Translations under genes and position numbers: made by a program
The notes under the pieces: model-generated
Databases searched by the model: none
Told to the model about the DNA's origin: nothing
The model's input: only the letters and a program-made list of their open reading frames with translations
In this document: one piece after another, positions 43,010 to 52,411 of the stretch
Layout: every line of letters begins with the position of its first letter
Position numbering within the stretch: position 1 is the first letter of the stretch
DNA from: Oceanobacillus profundus
GTDB taxonomy: Bacteria; Bacillota; Bacilli; Bacillales; Amphibacillaceae
Reading direction: 5' to 3'
NCBI RefSeq assembly: GCF_003515705.1
Contig: NZ_QWEH01000002.1
Span: forward strand, 186,001 to 250,000
Length of the DNA stretch: 64,000 nt

Positions 43010-44785
43010 TTAGTGTCGTGCTTCTGTTTTGTTAAAAAACGTATAAGAAAGAATTAATCCAATAAAATACAAGCCAAGTGCAATATACGCAGGTAACAGA
43101 TGTATAAAAGTCGTATAGCCAATTGCAAAGTGAATATAGATTCCTGCCCAAAATGCTGGCAAGCCTCCTATTAAATAGGTCCACCATACCCACCGATTGC
43201 CTTGTTGGAATCCCCATAATGAGAGCATCAATACGAGTAGGCCAACACTTATTAAAGCACTGCCAAATCCAGCACGGTCATGTGCTAAAACAGGAAGCAA
43301 GTTCTCGTTAAACGTATTCATCATTTCAGCTGGCATGCAGATATAAGCCAAATCAGTTGGGACAAAGATGGTAGTCATTCCGATGGTGGAAATGATAATC
43401 CCTCCTAATACAAAAGAAAACCCTAATAATACAAAGGCTAATTGCCCGAATAATCCTCTTCTAAAGATGACATCATTTTTTCTGTTTTTAGAGGATGGCG
43501 TGCCAGTAACGCCTATGGATTTCATGTATCCATATATATAAACTGGAAGCAAAACAAGCCAAAAAACAAAATGAAGCCAGTCGAAATAACCGAATCCAAT
43601 AAAAGCAAAAATACCCAGAAAGCCAATAATTGCAGCAATATCAATTGCCTGCTTTGCCCATTTTAATCCATGTTTCACTCCGTGTTTGGCTAACTGCATG
43701 TATACAATTCCACCAGATATCATGGTACCAGCTAGTGTCATACGATCATGTGCCATGAATAACATAATTCGCTCATTGAAGGTCATTATTGACTCGCGTT
43801 TCATTCCTAAAAACAGCTCATCATATGGTAGTACTACAGTTGTCATGCTAAAAAGAAGTGCCAGCAGTCCTCCAATCATAATAAATAAACCAAATAGCCA
43901 ATAGGCAAACCATCCGTGTAGTTGTGGAGGGCTGTAATCAAGGCGATCTAAAAGTGCTTCGTTGATTCGCTTGGTTAATCCTGGGCCGGCAAATACATAG
44001 CCATCTGAAAGCATAATGAAATCAGCGCCAGCATCTAGCAGCTGTATTGCTTGTTCTGGTTCCTTGATCCCGCCTGAAGTTATAATGGTGCCTTTATAGC
44101 CGTTATTTCTTAGCTTCTTCACTTTTTCATGCAAACGAATATCTTTTTCCGTGTGTTCCAACACAATACCAGCAAAAGAACTATCTATAAGACTCTCACT
44201 TGGTGGAACGGTTGAGAAGAATATTGGCTTATTCGTTTCTTGAATTAATACTGGAAACGAAGATTCGATAATGTAACCATCAGCAAATTGTTCAAGCCGC
44301 TTTATCATAAAGCTTAGTTCTTCATATGTCCCACTTAGTCTAACAAATAGAGGTTGCTTCTTTTTTACCTTATGTAAATGATCGATTGTTTTTTCAATTC
44401 CAACGGATTCTACCTTAGCGGGAAATTGAATCGCTTCTGCCTTTCTATCAACTATTGGAGTCGTGAAATGGGTTGTTTGCTTCGCTGTCACAGGTCCAAT
44501 TTCTAGAAAACCAAAGCCTAAGTTGGTAAAAGCACGTGTTCCAGAAAGAAAAGGATCGATTTTTCCAGATAACCCAACTGAGTTATGAAATGTTAATCCA
44601 TGGTTATTTTTTTGGATGAGGGGAGAATTTTCTTCCCTTCCCAGGAAATGAATCACTTGTGGGCCAATCTGGAATGGAAGTGTAGCAATGAAACTCATTC
44701 CACGATGTATAAGTTCTCTTGAGACATTAGGCGGTAATATGTTCAATAGGGGACGAAAAATACCATGATAAGACCAGTCTGGCAT
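43010..44785 (-). CDS. DHODH-like barrel fused to a duplicated membrane domain
   Basis: 591 residues. Residues 1-280 resemble class 2 dihydroorotate dehydrogenase: N-terminal HGIFRPLLNILPPNVSRELI, GLTFHNSVGL, NLGFGFLEIGPVT, and the barrel end SGGIKEPEQAIQLLDAGADF plus FAGPGL. The RMGFNN block and the catalytic NVSSPN block are missing (ESSFP near 174), and DKDG is changed to DPFL, so DHODH activity is doubtful. Residues 290-585 contain about eight membrane segments in two repeats: MTT(314)-TFNE(335)-AHDR(345) and MTT(470)-TFNE(491)-AHDR(501), with identical spacing. Start ATG 44785 follows AAGGAGTGAT. No pyr genes are near. Confidence 0.75.
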   Translation of the reverse strand: MPDWSYHGIFRPLLNILPPNVSRELIHRGMSFIATLPFQIGPQVIHFLGREENSPLIQKNNHGLTFHNSVGLSGKIDPFLSGTRAFTNLGFGFLEIGPVTAKQTTHFTTPIVDRKAEAIQFPAKVESVGIEKTIDHLHKVKKKQPLFVRLSGTYEELSFMIKRLEQFADGYIIESSFPVLIQETNKPIFFSTVPPSESLIDSSFAGIVLEHTEKDIRLHEKVKKLRNNGYKGTIITSGGIKEPEQAIQLLDAGADFIMLSDGYVFAGPGLTKRINEALLDRLDYSPPQLHGWFAYWLFGLFIMIGGLLALLFSMTTVVLPYDELFLGMKRESIMTFNERIMLFMAHDRMTLAGTMISGGIVYMQLAKHGVKHGLKWAKQAIDIAAIIGFLGIFAFIGFGYFDWLHFVFWLVLLPVYIYGYMKSIGVTGTPSSKNRKNDVIFRRGLFGQLAFVLLGFSFVLGGIIISTIGMTTIFVPTDLAYICMPAEMMNTFNENLLPVLAHDRAGFGSALISVGLLVLMLSLWGFQQGNRWVWWTYLIGGLPAFWAGIYIHFAIGYTTFIHLLPAYIALGLYFIGLILSYTFFNKTEARH

Positions 44786-45015
44786 GGTATCACTCCTTCC
44801 AGCTGTCTTTTCTCTCATTGTAGCATGGATGAGTTTGCAAAAGGAAGAAAGCTAGTGTTTGCCAATAGGGTATGGAAAAATAAAGTGTTCTATAGTAGAA
44901 TTGCATTTTCAAATGAACAGGAGGTTGATATTTTTGAGGTAAAACGTAATAATTAATATGATTTTATACTCTAAATCGTATGCTGTTCCGTGTTGCCAAA
45001 TTTATATAAGGTAAG

Positions 45016-45426
45016 GTGATTACCATTAAAAATATAAGAAGTGCCCTTTTCATGCTTCTAGGACTTATATCCTTTGGTATTGGTGTTGCTGGTACGGTAT
45101 TACCAGTCTTACCAGGTGGACCGTTTTTTCTATTCTCCGCGTTTTGTTTTGGGAAAAGCTCGAAGCGTATTGAAAACTGGTTTAAGAGTACCATGTTTTA
45201 TGAAAAATACGTTGTTCGAATCAAAGAAAACCGTGGCATGACCAAAAAAGAAAAAGTTCGAATAAACTTGATTGCTGACGCTTTTATTCTTTTTTCGATA
45301 TTTTATGTGGATATTCTGTTCGTGAGGATAGTTTTGGTTATACTCATGTTCTATAAGCACTATTATTTCATAAAGAAAATAAAGACGATAACACCAGAGG
45401 AAGCAAAAATTAATGTAAGCAAATAA
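45016..45426 (+). CDS. DUF454/YbaN-like membrane protein
   Basis: About 133-136 residues with an N-terminal hydrophobic pair (LFMLLGLISFGIGVAGTVLPVLPGGPFFLFSAFCFG) typical of DUF454, and two more hydrophobic segments near the C-terminus. Function unknown. The start is uncertain: GTG 45016 has little room after its Shine-Dalgarno, while AAGGTGAT is ideally spaced before an ATT codon at 45025. A rare ATT start is therefore possible. Confidence 0.7.
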   Translation: MITIKNIRSALFMLLGLISFGIGVAGTVLPVLPGGPFFLFSAFCFGKSSKRIENWFKSTMFYEKYVVRIKENRGMTKKEKVRINLIADAFILFSIFYVDILFVRIVLVILMFYKHYYFIKKIKTITPEEAKINVSK

Positions 45427-45467
45427 ACTATCTTTGCGTAATCTACTTATGGTAATGAATTACCTTG

Positions 45468-45500
45468 AAAAAATGCCCGAGGGATAATTTTCGAGCATTA
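45468..45500 (-). terminator. terminator of hmoB
   Basis: On the minus strand AATGCTCG/CGGGCATT (G-U pair) followed by a T-run. Confidence 0.7.
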
Positions 45501-45516
45501 TTTCAAGTGTTTGATT

Positions 45517-46017
45517 CTAGTCCTCTTCCTCTGTATACATATTGCAAATCGTTAGAAACGGCCGTTCGAGAAAATTTGCTGGCTTTTTAGAACTTTGGTT
45601 TTTATGAGCTTCTTTAAATTGCTCCGATTCCTTCCAGTTTTCGAAGTCCTTGGCAGATTCCCATTGTGTGAATACAACATACGTATTGCTTTTAGTCGAC
45701 CTCAGTAAGCGAAAGGCTTGGAATCCGGGCATTCCTTCAACCGAATTAGTCCGGTTCTTGAATCGATATTCAAAACCGGGTTTACTTTCATCGGAAACAG
45801 GTATGTTGTTCATTACCACAAATCCTTCTTCCAGAATGTCTCCGGTTTGCATTAAAATTTCATATTCTCTTCCCGATTGGAATAGTTTCTTTTCATGATT
45901 CTCATAGTAAGCAATCCCGCCCTCACTACTATGCATAAGATGAAGGTTGATTTCTGGATTTTTTTTACGTAGCTTCAATAGGAACTCAACTGTTCCATTG
46001 GTCATATACGCCTTCAT
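45517..46017 (-). CDS. hmoB: haem-degrading monooxygenase HmoB
   Basis: A 166-residue protein, the same length as B. subtilis HmoB (YhgC). The C-terminal ABM domain (about 68-160) has NRTNSVEGMPGFQAFRLLR, VVFTQWESAKDFENW and FKEAHKN, with the Asn/Trp/His set expected for haem cleavage and iron release. The N-terminal half has a related ferredoxin-like fold. It lies beside pbpF-hemEHY as in B. subtilis. AGGGGGT lies eight bases before ATG. Confidence 0.9.
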   Translation of the reverse strand: MKAYMTNGTVEFLLKLRKKNPEINLHLMHSSEGGIAYYENHEKKLFQSGREYEILMQTGDILEEGFVVMNNIPVSDESKPGFEYRFKNRTNSVEGMPGFQAFRLLRSTKSNTYVVFTQWESAKDFENWKESEQFKEAHKNQSSKKPANFLERPFLTICNMYTEEED

Positions 46018-46129
46018 ATAATAACCCCCTTTATCTTTTATAATATCATATTAACCATATTACCCTCTATTGACAACGATTACACAAATCCTATATTAAA
46101 ATTATTATTAAATAATAGGGAGTATATTC

Positions 46130-46157
46130 TTTAGATTCGGCGAAAAATGTCGTATAA
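46130..46157 (+). promoter_or_regulatory. candidate promoter of pbpF
   Basis: TTTAGA (46130-46135), 16 bases, TATAAT (46152-46157), 31 bases before ATG. Confidence 0.45.
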
Positions 46158-46187
46158 TAAATAATGTAATTGTGTAGAGGTGAACAT

Positions 46188-48359
46188 ATGCGAAAAAAGG
46201 TAAAAAAAGAGAAGCGACGTTTAACAATTCGGCGTAGATTTAAAGTGATTTTATTTATGATCGTTTGTATGATCGTCATGGGACTTCTTGGATATGGTGC
46301 TGCTTTATTTGGTGGAAAGCTAATCGTTGATCAGGCAGGTATGGTATTAGATGAAACGACTATCATTGAAACACAGGATGGGGAAGTAATTGGAACGTTA
46401 TACAATGAAAATCGAATTTATACCCCTATTGATCAAACGCCTGAGCACCTGCAGCAAGCTTATGTTGCAATTGAAGATAGACGTTTTTATGACCATTCTG
46501 GAATAGATATCAAATCAATTATTCGTGCAACCTACAAAGACATTATTGCAATGAGTAAGGTTGAGGGAGCAAGTACGATTACACAGCAGCTAGCGAAGAA
46601 TTTATTTTTATATAATGATAAAACATGGTCACGAAAAATAAAGGAAGCAATGGCAGCTGTTTATTTAGAAAAAGAATTAACGAAGGATCAAATCCTAGAG
46701 TTATATATGAATGAAATTTATTTTGGTCATGGTTTATATGGAGTAGAAGTAGCTTCACAGTATTTCTTCTCGAAGTCGGTTGGTGATTTGACAATTGCAG
46801 AAAGTGCGACGCTTGCTGGGCTTGCTAAAGCCCCGAATGGATATTCACCGATTAACCATCCAGACAAAGCACTTAATAGAAGAAATGTTGTTTTACAGGC
46901 GATGGAAAATGCTGGATACATTACTGCTGAAACAAGGCTTGCAGAACAAGAAAAAACATTAGGCCTGGAAATACAGGAAAAAGAGGCCAAGTCTTGGACT
47001 GACAGCTATATTGACCTTGTGATGAAAGAAGCGGCAAGTGAGCATCAGCTTTCAGTTGAAGCGTTAAAGCGTGGTGGATATCGAATTATCGTTAATATGG
47101 ATAGTACGATTCAAAAAATTGCCCATGATGAGTTTCAAAACGATGCATTTTTTCCGGGAAACACGGATGGAGTGGAAGGCGCCTTTGTGATGATGGAAGG
47201 TAAGACTGGAAAAGTTGTTTCTGCTATTGGTGGTAGAAATTATCAGGTTGGTGATTTAAATCGTGCAGTAGTAAAGCGCCAGCCGGGCTCAACCTTCAAA
47301 CCGGTTGCAGTATATGGGCCAGCACTCATGCAGGAGGAAAAATATACACCTTTTACACTTTTACCGGATCAACAAACAGATAAATATATGGTGTCGAATG
47401 TGGATGGAACGTACGCAAATGCAGTTACAATTTATGAAGCATTAATGAGTTCCAAAAACACATCGACCGTATGGCTGCTTGACCAAATTGGCATTGACTA
47501 TGCGAAAGATTATCTAGAACAATTAGGAATGCCGATTGAGGATGAAGGATTAGCGATTGCGCTTGGTGGGTTAGCTGAAGGAGTTACACCGCTACAACTT
47601 GCCACCGGTTATCGTTCATTTTCTGCAGAAGGAAATGTCGTGGAAGCAACAACGATTAATCGCATTTTTGATCGAAATAATGAAATACTATACGAAGAGG
47701 AAGCTGTATCTACACCGGTTTTTAGTCCGCAAGTAGCATGGCATATGACGGAGATGCTAACGGAGACCGTTAATAATGGGACAGCAGCTGCTGGTGACTA
47801 TACAAAAGCATTAGCTGGAAAAACAGGTACAACCCAACATCCCCATGTTGAGGGACAAGTCAAGGATGCTTGGTTTGTTGGATATACACCAGAATATGTA
47901 ACTGCTACATGGATTGGGTATGATAAGTCAGATAAGGATCATTACTTAACTGGTGGAAGTTCTTATCCAACGAGATTAACGAAATCGATATTGACTGAGG
48001 TTGATCAGCAAACTGGTGGTGCACTCACAGCGGAATTTACAAAACCAGATGCTGTGAGTGAATTACCTAAGCCAATCAAGCTCCCGCAAATTACAAACCT
48101 TCGTGCAGAATATCAATTTGGTGGCTTTTCATTGGTACAGGGAAAGTTAAGCTGGGAAGGGTCAGATGATGAGCGTGTGCATTATAGAATCTATCAAGAG
48201 AAGCCTGGCATTGATAAACGCATTGATGAAGTGCAAGGAGAAACAGCATATACCATTAATCATGCACTATTTCGCGGAAATACGTATTATGTTGTAGCGT
48301 ACGACCCCTTAACTAAATTGGAAGGTGGCAGATCGGAAGTTGTGAAAATGAATTGGTAA
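46188..48359 (+). CDS. pbpF: class A penicillin-binding protein (PbpF-like)
   Basis: 723 residues. A short basic cytoplasmic tail and one membrane anchor (about 22-45) are followed by a transglycosylase domain (EDRRFYDHSGID, ASTITQQLAKN, RKIKEAMAA, ELYMNEIYFGHGLYG). The transpeptidase domain has active-site Ser in PGSTFKPVAVYG (SxxK), SKNTST (SxN) and AGKTGTT (KTG). A C-terminal fibronectin-III-like tail ends the protein. It polymerises and crosslinks peptidoglycan; B. subtilis PbpF is expressed in the forespore and vegetatively. ATG 46188 follows AGAGGTGA. Confidence 0.93.
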   Translation: MRKKVKKEKRRLTIRRRFKVILFMIVCMIVMGLLGYGAALFGGKLIVDQAGMVLDETTIIETQDGEVIGTLYNENRIYTPIDQTPEHLQQAYVAIEDRRFYDHSGIDIKSIIRATYKDIIAMSKVEGASTITQQLAKNLFLYNDKTWSRKIKEAMAAVYLEKELTKDQILELYMNEIYFGHGLYGVEVASQYFFSKSVGDLTIAESATLAGLAKAPNGYSPINHPDKALNRRNVVLQAMENAGYITAETRLAEQEKTLGLEIQEKEAKSWTDSYIDLVMKEAASEHQLSVEALKRGGYRIIVNMDSTIQKIAHDEFQNDAFFPGNTDGVEGAFVMMEGKTGKVVSAIGGRNYQVGDLNRAVVKRQPGSTFKPVAVYGPALMQEEKYTPFTLLPDQQTDKYMVSNVDGTYANAVTIYEALMSSKNTSTVWLLDQIGIDYAKDYLEQLGMPIEDEGLAIALGGLAEGVTPLQLATGYRSFSAEGNVVEATTINRIFDRNNEILYEEEAVSTPVFSPQVAWHMTEMLTETVNNGTAAAGDYTKALAGKTGTTQHPHVEGQVKDAWFVGYTPEYVTATWIGYDKSDKDHYLTGGSSYPTRLTKSILTEVDQQTGGALTAEFTKPDAVSELPKPIKLPQITNLRAEYQFGGFSLVQGKLSWEGSDDERVHYRIYQEKPGIDKRIDEVQGETAYTINHALFRGNTYYVVAYDPLTKLEGGRSEVVKMNW

Positions 48360-48373
48360 ATAAATTAGACAAA

Positions 48374-48403
48374 TTGATGACAATCAGCCACCGTTACTAT
48401 ACA
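48374..48403 (+). promoter_or_regulatory. candidate promoter of hemEHY
   Basis: TTGATG (48374-48379), 18 bases, TATACA (48398-48403), with a leader of about 75 bases before hemE. Confidence 0.4.
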
Positions 48404-48481
48404 GTAGGGCATGTAATCGCTATAGTTAGGTATGGAGATAGTATAGAGGAAACGCACAGTATGTTAAAAGGGTGAAAATTT

Positions 48482-49516
48482 ATGTCAAAACGAATCAATG
48501 ATACGATTTTAAAAGCTTACAAAGGGGAAGATACGGATTATACACCAGCTTGGTTTATGAGACAGGCAGGACGTTCCCAACCAGAGTATCGGGAGCTGAA
48601 AGAGAAATATTCGTTATTTGAAATTACACATCAGCCGGAATTATGTGCTTATGTAACAAGGCTTCCTGTTGAAAATTATGGGGTTGATGCCGCGATCTTA
48701 TACAAGGATATTATGACCCCGCTGCCAGCAATTGGTGTCGATGTTGAAATTAAGGCTGGGATTGGACCAGTTATTGACAATCCAATCAGGAATCTGGCTG
48801 ACATTGAGAAGCTTGGTGAATTAAATCCAGAAGCAGATATTCCATACGTGCTTGATACCATTCGTATCTTAACAGAGGAACAGCTTGATGTACCTCTGAT
48901 TGGGTTCAGTGGTGCACCGTTTACACTTGCAAGCTATATGATAGAAGGTGGCCCATCAAAAAATTACAGCAAAACAAAAAGCTTGATGTACCGTGAGCCA
49001 GAAGCTTGGTTTGCTTTAATGGAAAAGCTCGCAGATATGATTATTACGTATGTGGATGCACAAGTAAAAGCTGGAGTAAAAGCAGTTCAAATTTTTGATT
49101 CATGGGTAGGTTCATTAAATGCTGCGGATTATCGTGTATTTATTAAGCCAGTAATGACAAGAATATTTTCAGAGCTAAAAAAGCATAACGTACCATTGAT
49201 TACTTTTGGTGTTGGTGCGCGTCACTTATTGTTAGAGTGGAATGATCTTCCTGTTGACGTTATTGGTCTTGATTGGCGCACATCCATTGCCGAAGCACGT
49301 AAAATGGGTGTAACGAAGGTTGTGCAAGGAAACTTGGATCCAACCATTTTGCTGACGGACTGGGAAACAATTGAGAGACGAACGAAGGCAATTCTAGACG
49401 AAGGAATGCAGCATGGAAAGCACGTGTTTAATCTTGGACACGGTGTTACACCTGATATAAAACCAGAAACATTGAAAAAGTTAACAGCGCTTATTCATTC
49501 TTATACACATAAATAG
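48482..49516 (+). CDS. hemE: uroporphyrinogen decarboxylase HemE
   Basis: A 344-residue enzyme converting uroporphyrinogen III to coproporphyrinogen III. Signatures: [23 protein letters not shown] near the start and [17 protein letters not shown], with the Asp in [10 protein letters not shown]. It is the first gene of hemE-hemH-hemY; here a 303-base repeat-bearing gap splits it from hemH. AAAAGGGTGAAAAT lies before ATG. Confidence 0.96.
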   Translation: MSKRINDTILKAYKGEDTDYTPAWFMRQAGRSQPEYRELKEKYSLFEITHQPELCAYVTRLPVENYGVDAAILYKDIMTPLPAIGVDVEIKAGIGPVIDNPIRNLADIEKLGELNPEADIPYVLDTIRILTEEQLDVPLIGFSGAPFTLASYMIEGGPSKNYSKTKSLMYREPEAWFALMEKLADMIITYVDAQVKAGVKAVQIFDSWVGSLNAADYRVFIKPVMTRIFSELKKHNVPLITFGVGARHLLLEWNDLPVDVIGLDWRTSIAEARKMGVTKVVQGNLDPTILLTDWETIERRTKAILDEGMQHGKHVFNLGHGVTPDIKPETLKKLTALIHSYTHK

Positions 49517-49521
49517 ATACA

Positions 49522-49785
49522 AGAGGTTGTTCAAAAAGTCCGGTGAAAATGACGCATCGAGAGCAGTAGACCTTCGACTAAGTACCGACACGTCCTGTGT
49601 CGAGAGTCGAAGTCACCACATCAGGCAAGAAGCTCGTTGGCTGCTTTTGCGCTACTCCTTGGAAAAGAAAATCACTTTTCCTGCGTGCAAGTGCGTCTGC
49701 TCAAAGCCACACCGTCTCGAACTTCGACGCACAGGACGTTGCGAGCTTATCCGTCCTCGGACCTTTTCATCCTCCTTTTGAACTC
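49522..49785. repeat. MITE-like element between hemE and hemH
   Basis: The left end GAGGTTGTTCAAAAAGTCCG is mirrored by the right end (read inverted) GAGTTCAAAAGG...AAAGGTCCG. Internal short palindromes include CGACACGTCCTGTGTCG. No open frame codes a transposase; the hemH frame runs through it by chance. Solo ends occur at 4213-4240 and 58854-58881. Confidence 0.65.
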
Positions 49786-49819
49786 ACACTTTAAATTTTC
49801 ACAAAGAGGTGCAATAAAA

Positions 49820-50755
49820 ATGGAAAAGAAAAAAATGGGATTATTAGTAATGGCATATGGTACACCAACGAAAGAAGAAGAAATTGAACCGTATTACACA
49901 CATATTCGCCATGGAAGAAAGCCAGATCCTGAAGCGCTTCAGGATCTGAAAGATCGCTACAAGGCAATTGGCGGAACTTCTCCATTAGCAAAGATTACCG
50001 AAGAACAAGCATATGCAATTGAAAAGGGATTAAATGAATCGCAAAATGAATATGAGTTTAAAGCGTATATTGGATTAAAGCATATTTCACCTTTTATAGA
50101 AGACGCAGTACAAGAGATGGCAAAGGATGGGATCAAGGAGGCTGTTTCTATTGTACTGGCTCCACACTATTCAACGTTTAGCGTGAAATCTTATAATGAT
50201 CGTGCAGCGAATGAAGCAGAAAAGCATGGTATTTCCATTGAAGCTGTTGAAAGCTGGTATAAAGAGCCTGGATTTATCCAGTTCTGGGTGGATGGAGTTA
50301 AAAAGATTTACAATGAAATGACTGAGACAGAACGTGAAAAAGCGGTGCTCATCGTATCTGCACATAGCTTGCCAGAGAAGATTTTACAAAATGGTGATCC
50401 ATACCCTGAGCAGTTGCAAGAAACAGCGGATTTAATTGTTGAAGGTGCTGGGATTAAAAATTATGCAGTAGGCTGGCAAAGTGAAGGAAATACGCCAGAT
50501 CCTTGGTTAGGACCTGATGTTCAGGATCTTACACGAAATCTATATAATCAGGAAGGCTACCAAGCTTTTGTCTATGCGCCAGTTGGGTTTATCGCAGATC
50601 ATTTGGAAGTATTATACGACAATGATTATGAATGTAAAGTAGTGTGTGATGAATTAGGTGTATCCTATTATCGTCCACACATGCCGAATGTTCATCCTGA
50701 CTTCATTGATTCACTAGTAAAAGTAGTATTAAGTAAAGTAAAGAGTGAAGTGTGA
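49820..50755 (+). CDS. hemH: ferrochelatase (coproporphyrin type) HemH
   Basis: A 311-residue enzyme inserting Fe2+ into (copro)porphyrin. [29 protein letters not shown] is the Gram-positive N-terminal pattern, with [12 protein letters not shown] and SAHSLPEKI carrying the catalytic His. In Gram-positive bacteria this enzyme acts on coproporphyrin III. ATG 49820 follows AGAGGTG; a longer frame from 49637 runs through the repeat and is rejected. Its stop overlaps hemY's start. Confidence 0.94.
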   Translation: MEKKKMGLLVMAYGTPTKEEEIEPYYTHIRHGRKPDPEALQDLKDRYKAIGGTSPLAKITEEQAYAIEKGLNESQNEYEFKAYIGLKHISPFIEDAVQEMAKDGIKEAVSIVLAPHYSTFSVKSYNDRAANEAEKHGISIEAVESWYKEPGFIQFWVDGVKKIYNEMTETEREKAVLIVSAHSLPEKILQNGDPYPEQLQETADLIVEGAGIKNYAVGWQSEGNTPDPWLGPDVQDLTRNLYNQEGYQAFVYAPVGFIADHLEVLYDNDYECKVVCDELGVSYYRPHMPNVHPDFIDSLVKVVLSKVKSEV

Positions 50756-52161
50756 TGGAACGTAAAAAGATTGTGATTGTAGGTGGCGGTATAACTGGTT
50801 TATCCGCCGCTTACTATTTGCAAAAGCAAATTCGTGAAAACCAATTAGCTGTTGATGTAAAATTGGTTGAAGCCACTGAACGTCTTGGAGGTCGAATTCA
50901 TACAATTAAAAGGGATAGTTTTACGATCGAACGCGGTCCAGATTCTTTGTTAGCAAGAAAACCAGAAGCAATGAATCTTGTACAAGAACTAGGTCTGGAA
51001 GACGAGATTGTTTACAATGGTACAGGACAATCCTATATTTTAGTGAAAAATAAATTACATAAAATGCCTAAAGGTGCTTTTATGGGAGTGCCAAAAGAAA
51101 TAAAGCCTTTGCTCGCATCCAATGTGTTTTCACGTAAAGGCAAGCTACGAGCGCTTTGGGATATGGTACTACCGAAAAGCAAGGAAACAGGTGATCAATC
51201 GGTTGGTGCATTAATGCGTCGTCGCTTTGGAGACGAGCTTGTTGATTATCAGATTGATCCGCTGCTTTCAGGAATTCATTCTGGTGATATTGATCAAATG
51301 AGCTTACAAGCGACATATCCGATGTTTCATCGATTGGAGCAGGAACATGGCAGCTTAATCAAAGGTTTACAAAAAACAATGCCAAAGCCAGCAAAAAAAG
51401 CAAAAGAGAAAAAATCGCAAGGAATGTTTTTTTCTTTTGAAAATGGACTCGAGACATTAATCGACCGACTTGAAGAAAAATTAACTGATGGAACGGTACG
51501 TACGCATACTGCTGTTGATCATATAGAGAAGAAGGAACATGGCTACCATTTGTTATTAAGCAATGGAGAAGTGTATCGAGCAGATGCGATTATTATGACT
51601 GCGCCACATAATAAAGTTCCAAAGATCCTTTCACAATATGATTTCCTTAAAAACTTATATGATATTCCAGCAACATCAACTGCAAATGTTGTTCTTGCGT
51701 TCGATCAGTCACAAATAAAAAAAGATATCGATGGTACTGGTTTTCTTGTTAGTCGGAGTGAAAAATATCGAATCACGGCTTGTACGTGGACCCATCGCAA
51801 ATGGCCAAATACAACTCCGGAAGGGAAAGCTTTATTCCGATGCTATGTTGGAAAACCCGATGATCAAGATATTGTCAATTTATCAGATGAAGAAATTACA
51901 GACATCGTTTTACGTGATTTGAATAAAACGATGAAAATAAAAGCAAGGCCCGAATTCAGCATTATTACACGCTTTAAACATGCAAGGCCACAATATCATG
52001 TCGGACATATAGAGCTTGTGGCAGATATCCGTGCAAATGCAGCAAGTGAATTGCCTGGTTTATTTTTAACAGGAAGCTCTTATGATGGCGTCGGAATCCC
52101 AGATTGCATTGGACATGGACGCAAGAGTGCTGAAGAGGTGCTCGGATTTTTAAATAAATAA
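50755..52161 (+). CDS. hemY: coproporphyrinogen III oxidase HemY (CgoX)
   Basis: A 468-residue FAD enzyme: the dinucleotide-binding VIVGGGITGLSAAYYL at the N-terminus, EATERLGGRIHT, ERGPDSLLARKP, and the C-terminal LFLTGSSYDGVGIPDCIGHGR. In Gram-positive bacteria it oxidises coproporphyrinogen III to coproporphyrin III for HemH. It is coupled to hemH by a one-base overlap (TGATG). hemQ is not in the window. Confidence 0.94.
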   Translation: MERKKIVIVGGGITGLSAAYYLQKQIRENQLAVDVKLVEATERLGGRIHTIKRDSFTIERGPDSLLARKPEAMNLVQELGLEDEIVYNGTGQSYILVKNKLHKMPKGAFMGVPKEIKPLLASNVFSRKGKLRALWDMVLPKSKETGDQSVGALMRRRFGDELVDYQIDPLLSGIHSGDIDQMSLQATYPMFHRLEQEHGSLIKGLQKTMPKPAKKAKEKKSQGMFFSFENGLETLIDRLEEKLTDGTVRTHTAVDHIEKKEHGYHLLLSNGEVYRADAIIMTAPHNKVPKILSQYDFLKNLYDIPATSTANVVLAFDQSQIKKDIDGTGFLVSRSEKYRITACTWTHRKWPNTTPEGKALFRCYVGKPDDQDIVNLSDEEITDIVLRDLNKTMKIKARPEFSIITRFKHARPQYHVGHIELVADIRANAASELPGLFLTGSSYDGVGIPDCIGHGRKSAEEVLGFLNK

Positions 52162-52167
52162 TGGTAT

Positions 52168-52202
52168 GTAAGCTCTAGACGATTGTTGATCTGGAGCTTA
52201 TT
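52168..52202 (+). terminator. terminator of the hem operon
   Basis: TAAGCTCTAGA pairs with TCTGGAGCTTA (G-U included), then TTTATTT. Confidence 0.65.
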
Positions 52203-52209
52203 TATTTGC

Positions 52210-52325
52210 TTAGGAAAATGCACCTCTTGGGAAAAGCTGATAATTACTGTGAAAAGGCTGATATTTGGGTGAAAAATGCTGATGTTCACACTAAATTAGC
52301 TGATATATAAGAGAATTTGGCTGTT
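52210..52325. repeat. degenerate GCTGATA-containing repeats
   Basis: GCTGATA/GCTGATG recurs at about 52236, 52256, 52280 and 52298, each preceded by an A-rich tract. Copies are short and diverged. Similar degenerate tracts are seen in other Bacillaceae intergenic regions. Confidence 0.45.
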
Positions 52326-52373
52326 ATTCGACATTACAGGTGAGAATCGAGCAATTTAATCCGGGGAAACACA

Positions 52374-52411
52374 AAAAAGTAGATGGTCTGCAATTAGTTG
52401 GATCATCTACT
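52374..52411 (-). terminator. terminator of the GyrI-like gene
   Basis: On the minus strand AGTAGATG and CATCTACT arms enclose a long loop, followed by TTTTTTG. It slightly overlaps the 3' end of the gene. Confidence 0.6.

Noticed and set aside
46170-46187. Longer N-terminus of pbpF
   Set aside because: The added codons cover the Shine-Dalgarno AGAGGTGA that serves ATG 46188.
49522-49785. Complete insertion sequence
   Set aside because: No transposase frame and too short; it fits a non-autonomous MITE-like repeat.
49637-49819. Upstream extension of hemH
   Set aside because: It runs through the repeat element; the conserved N-terminus and the Shine-Dalgarno both point to ATG 49820.
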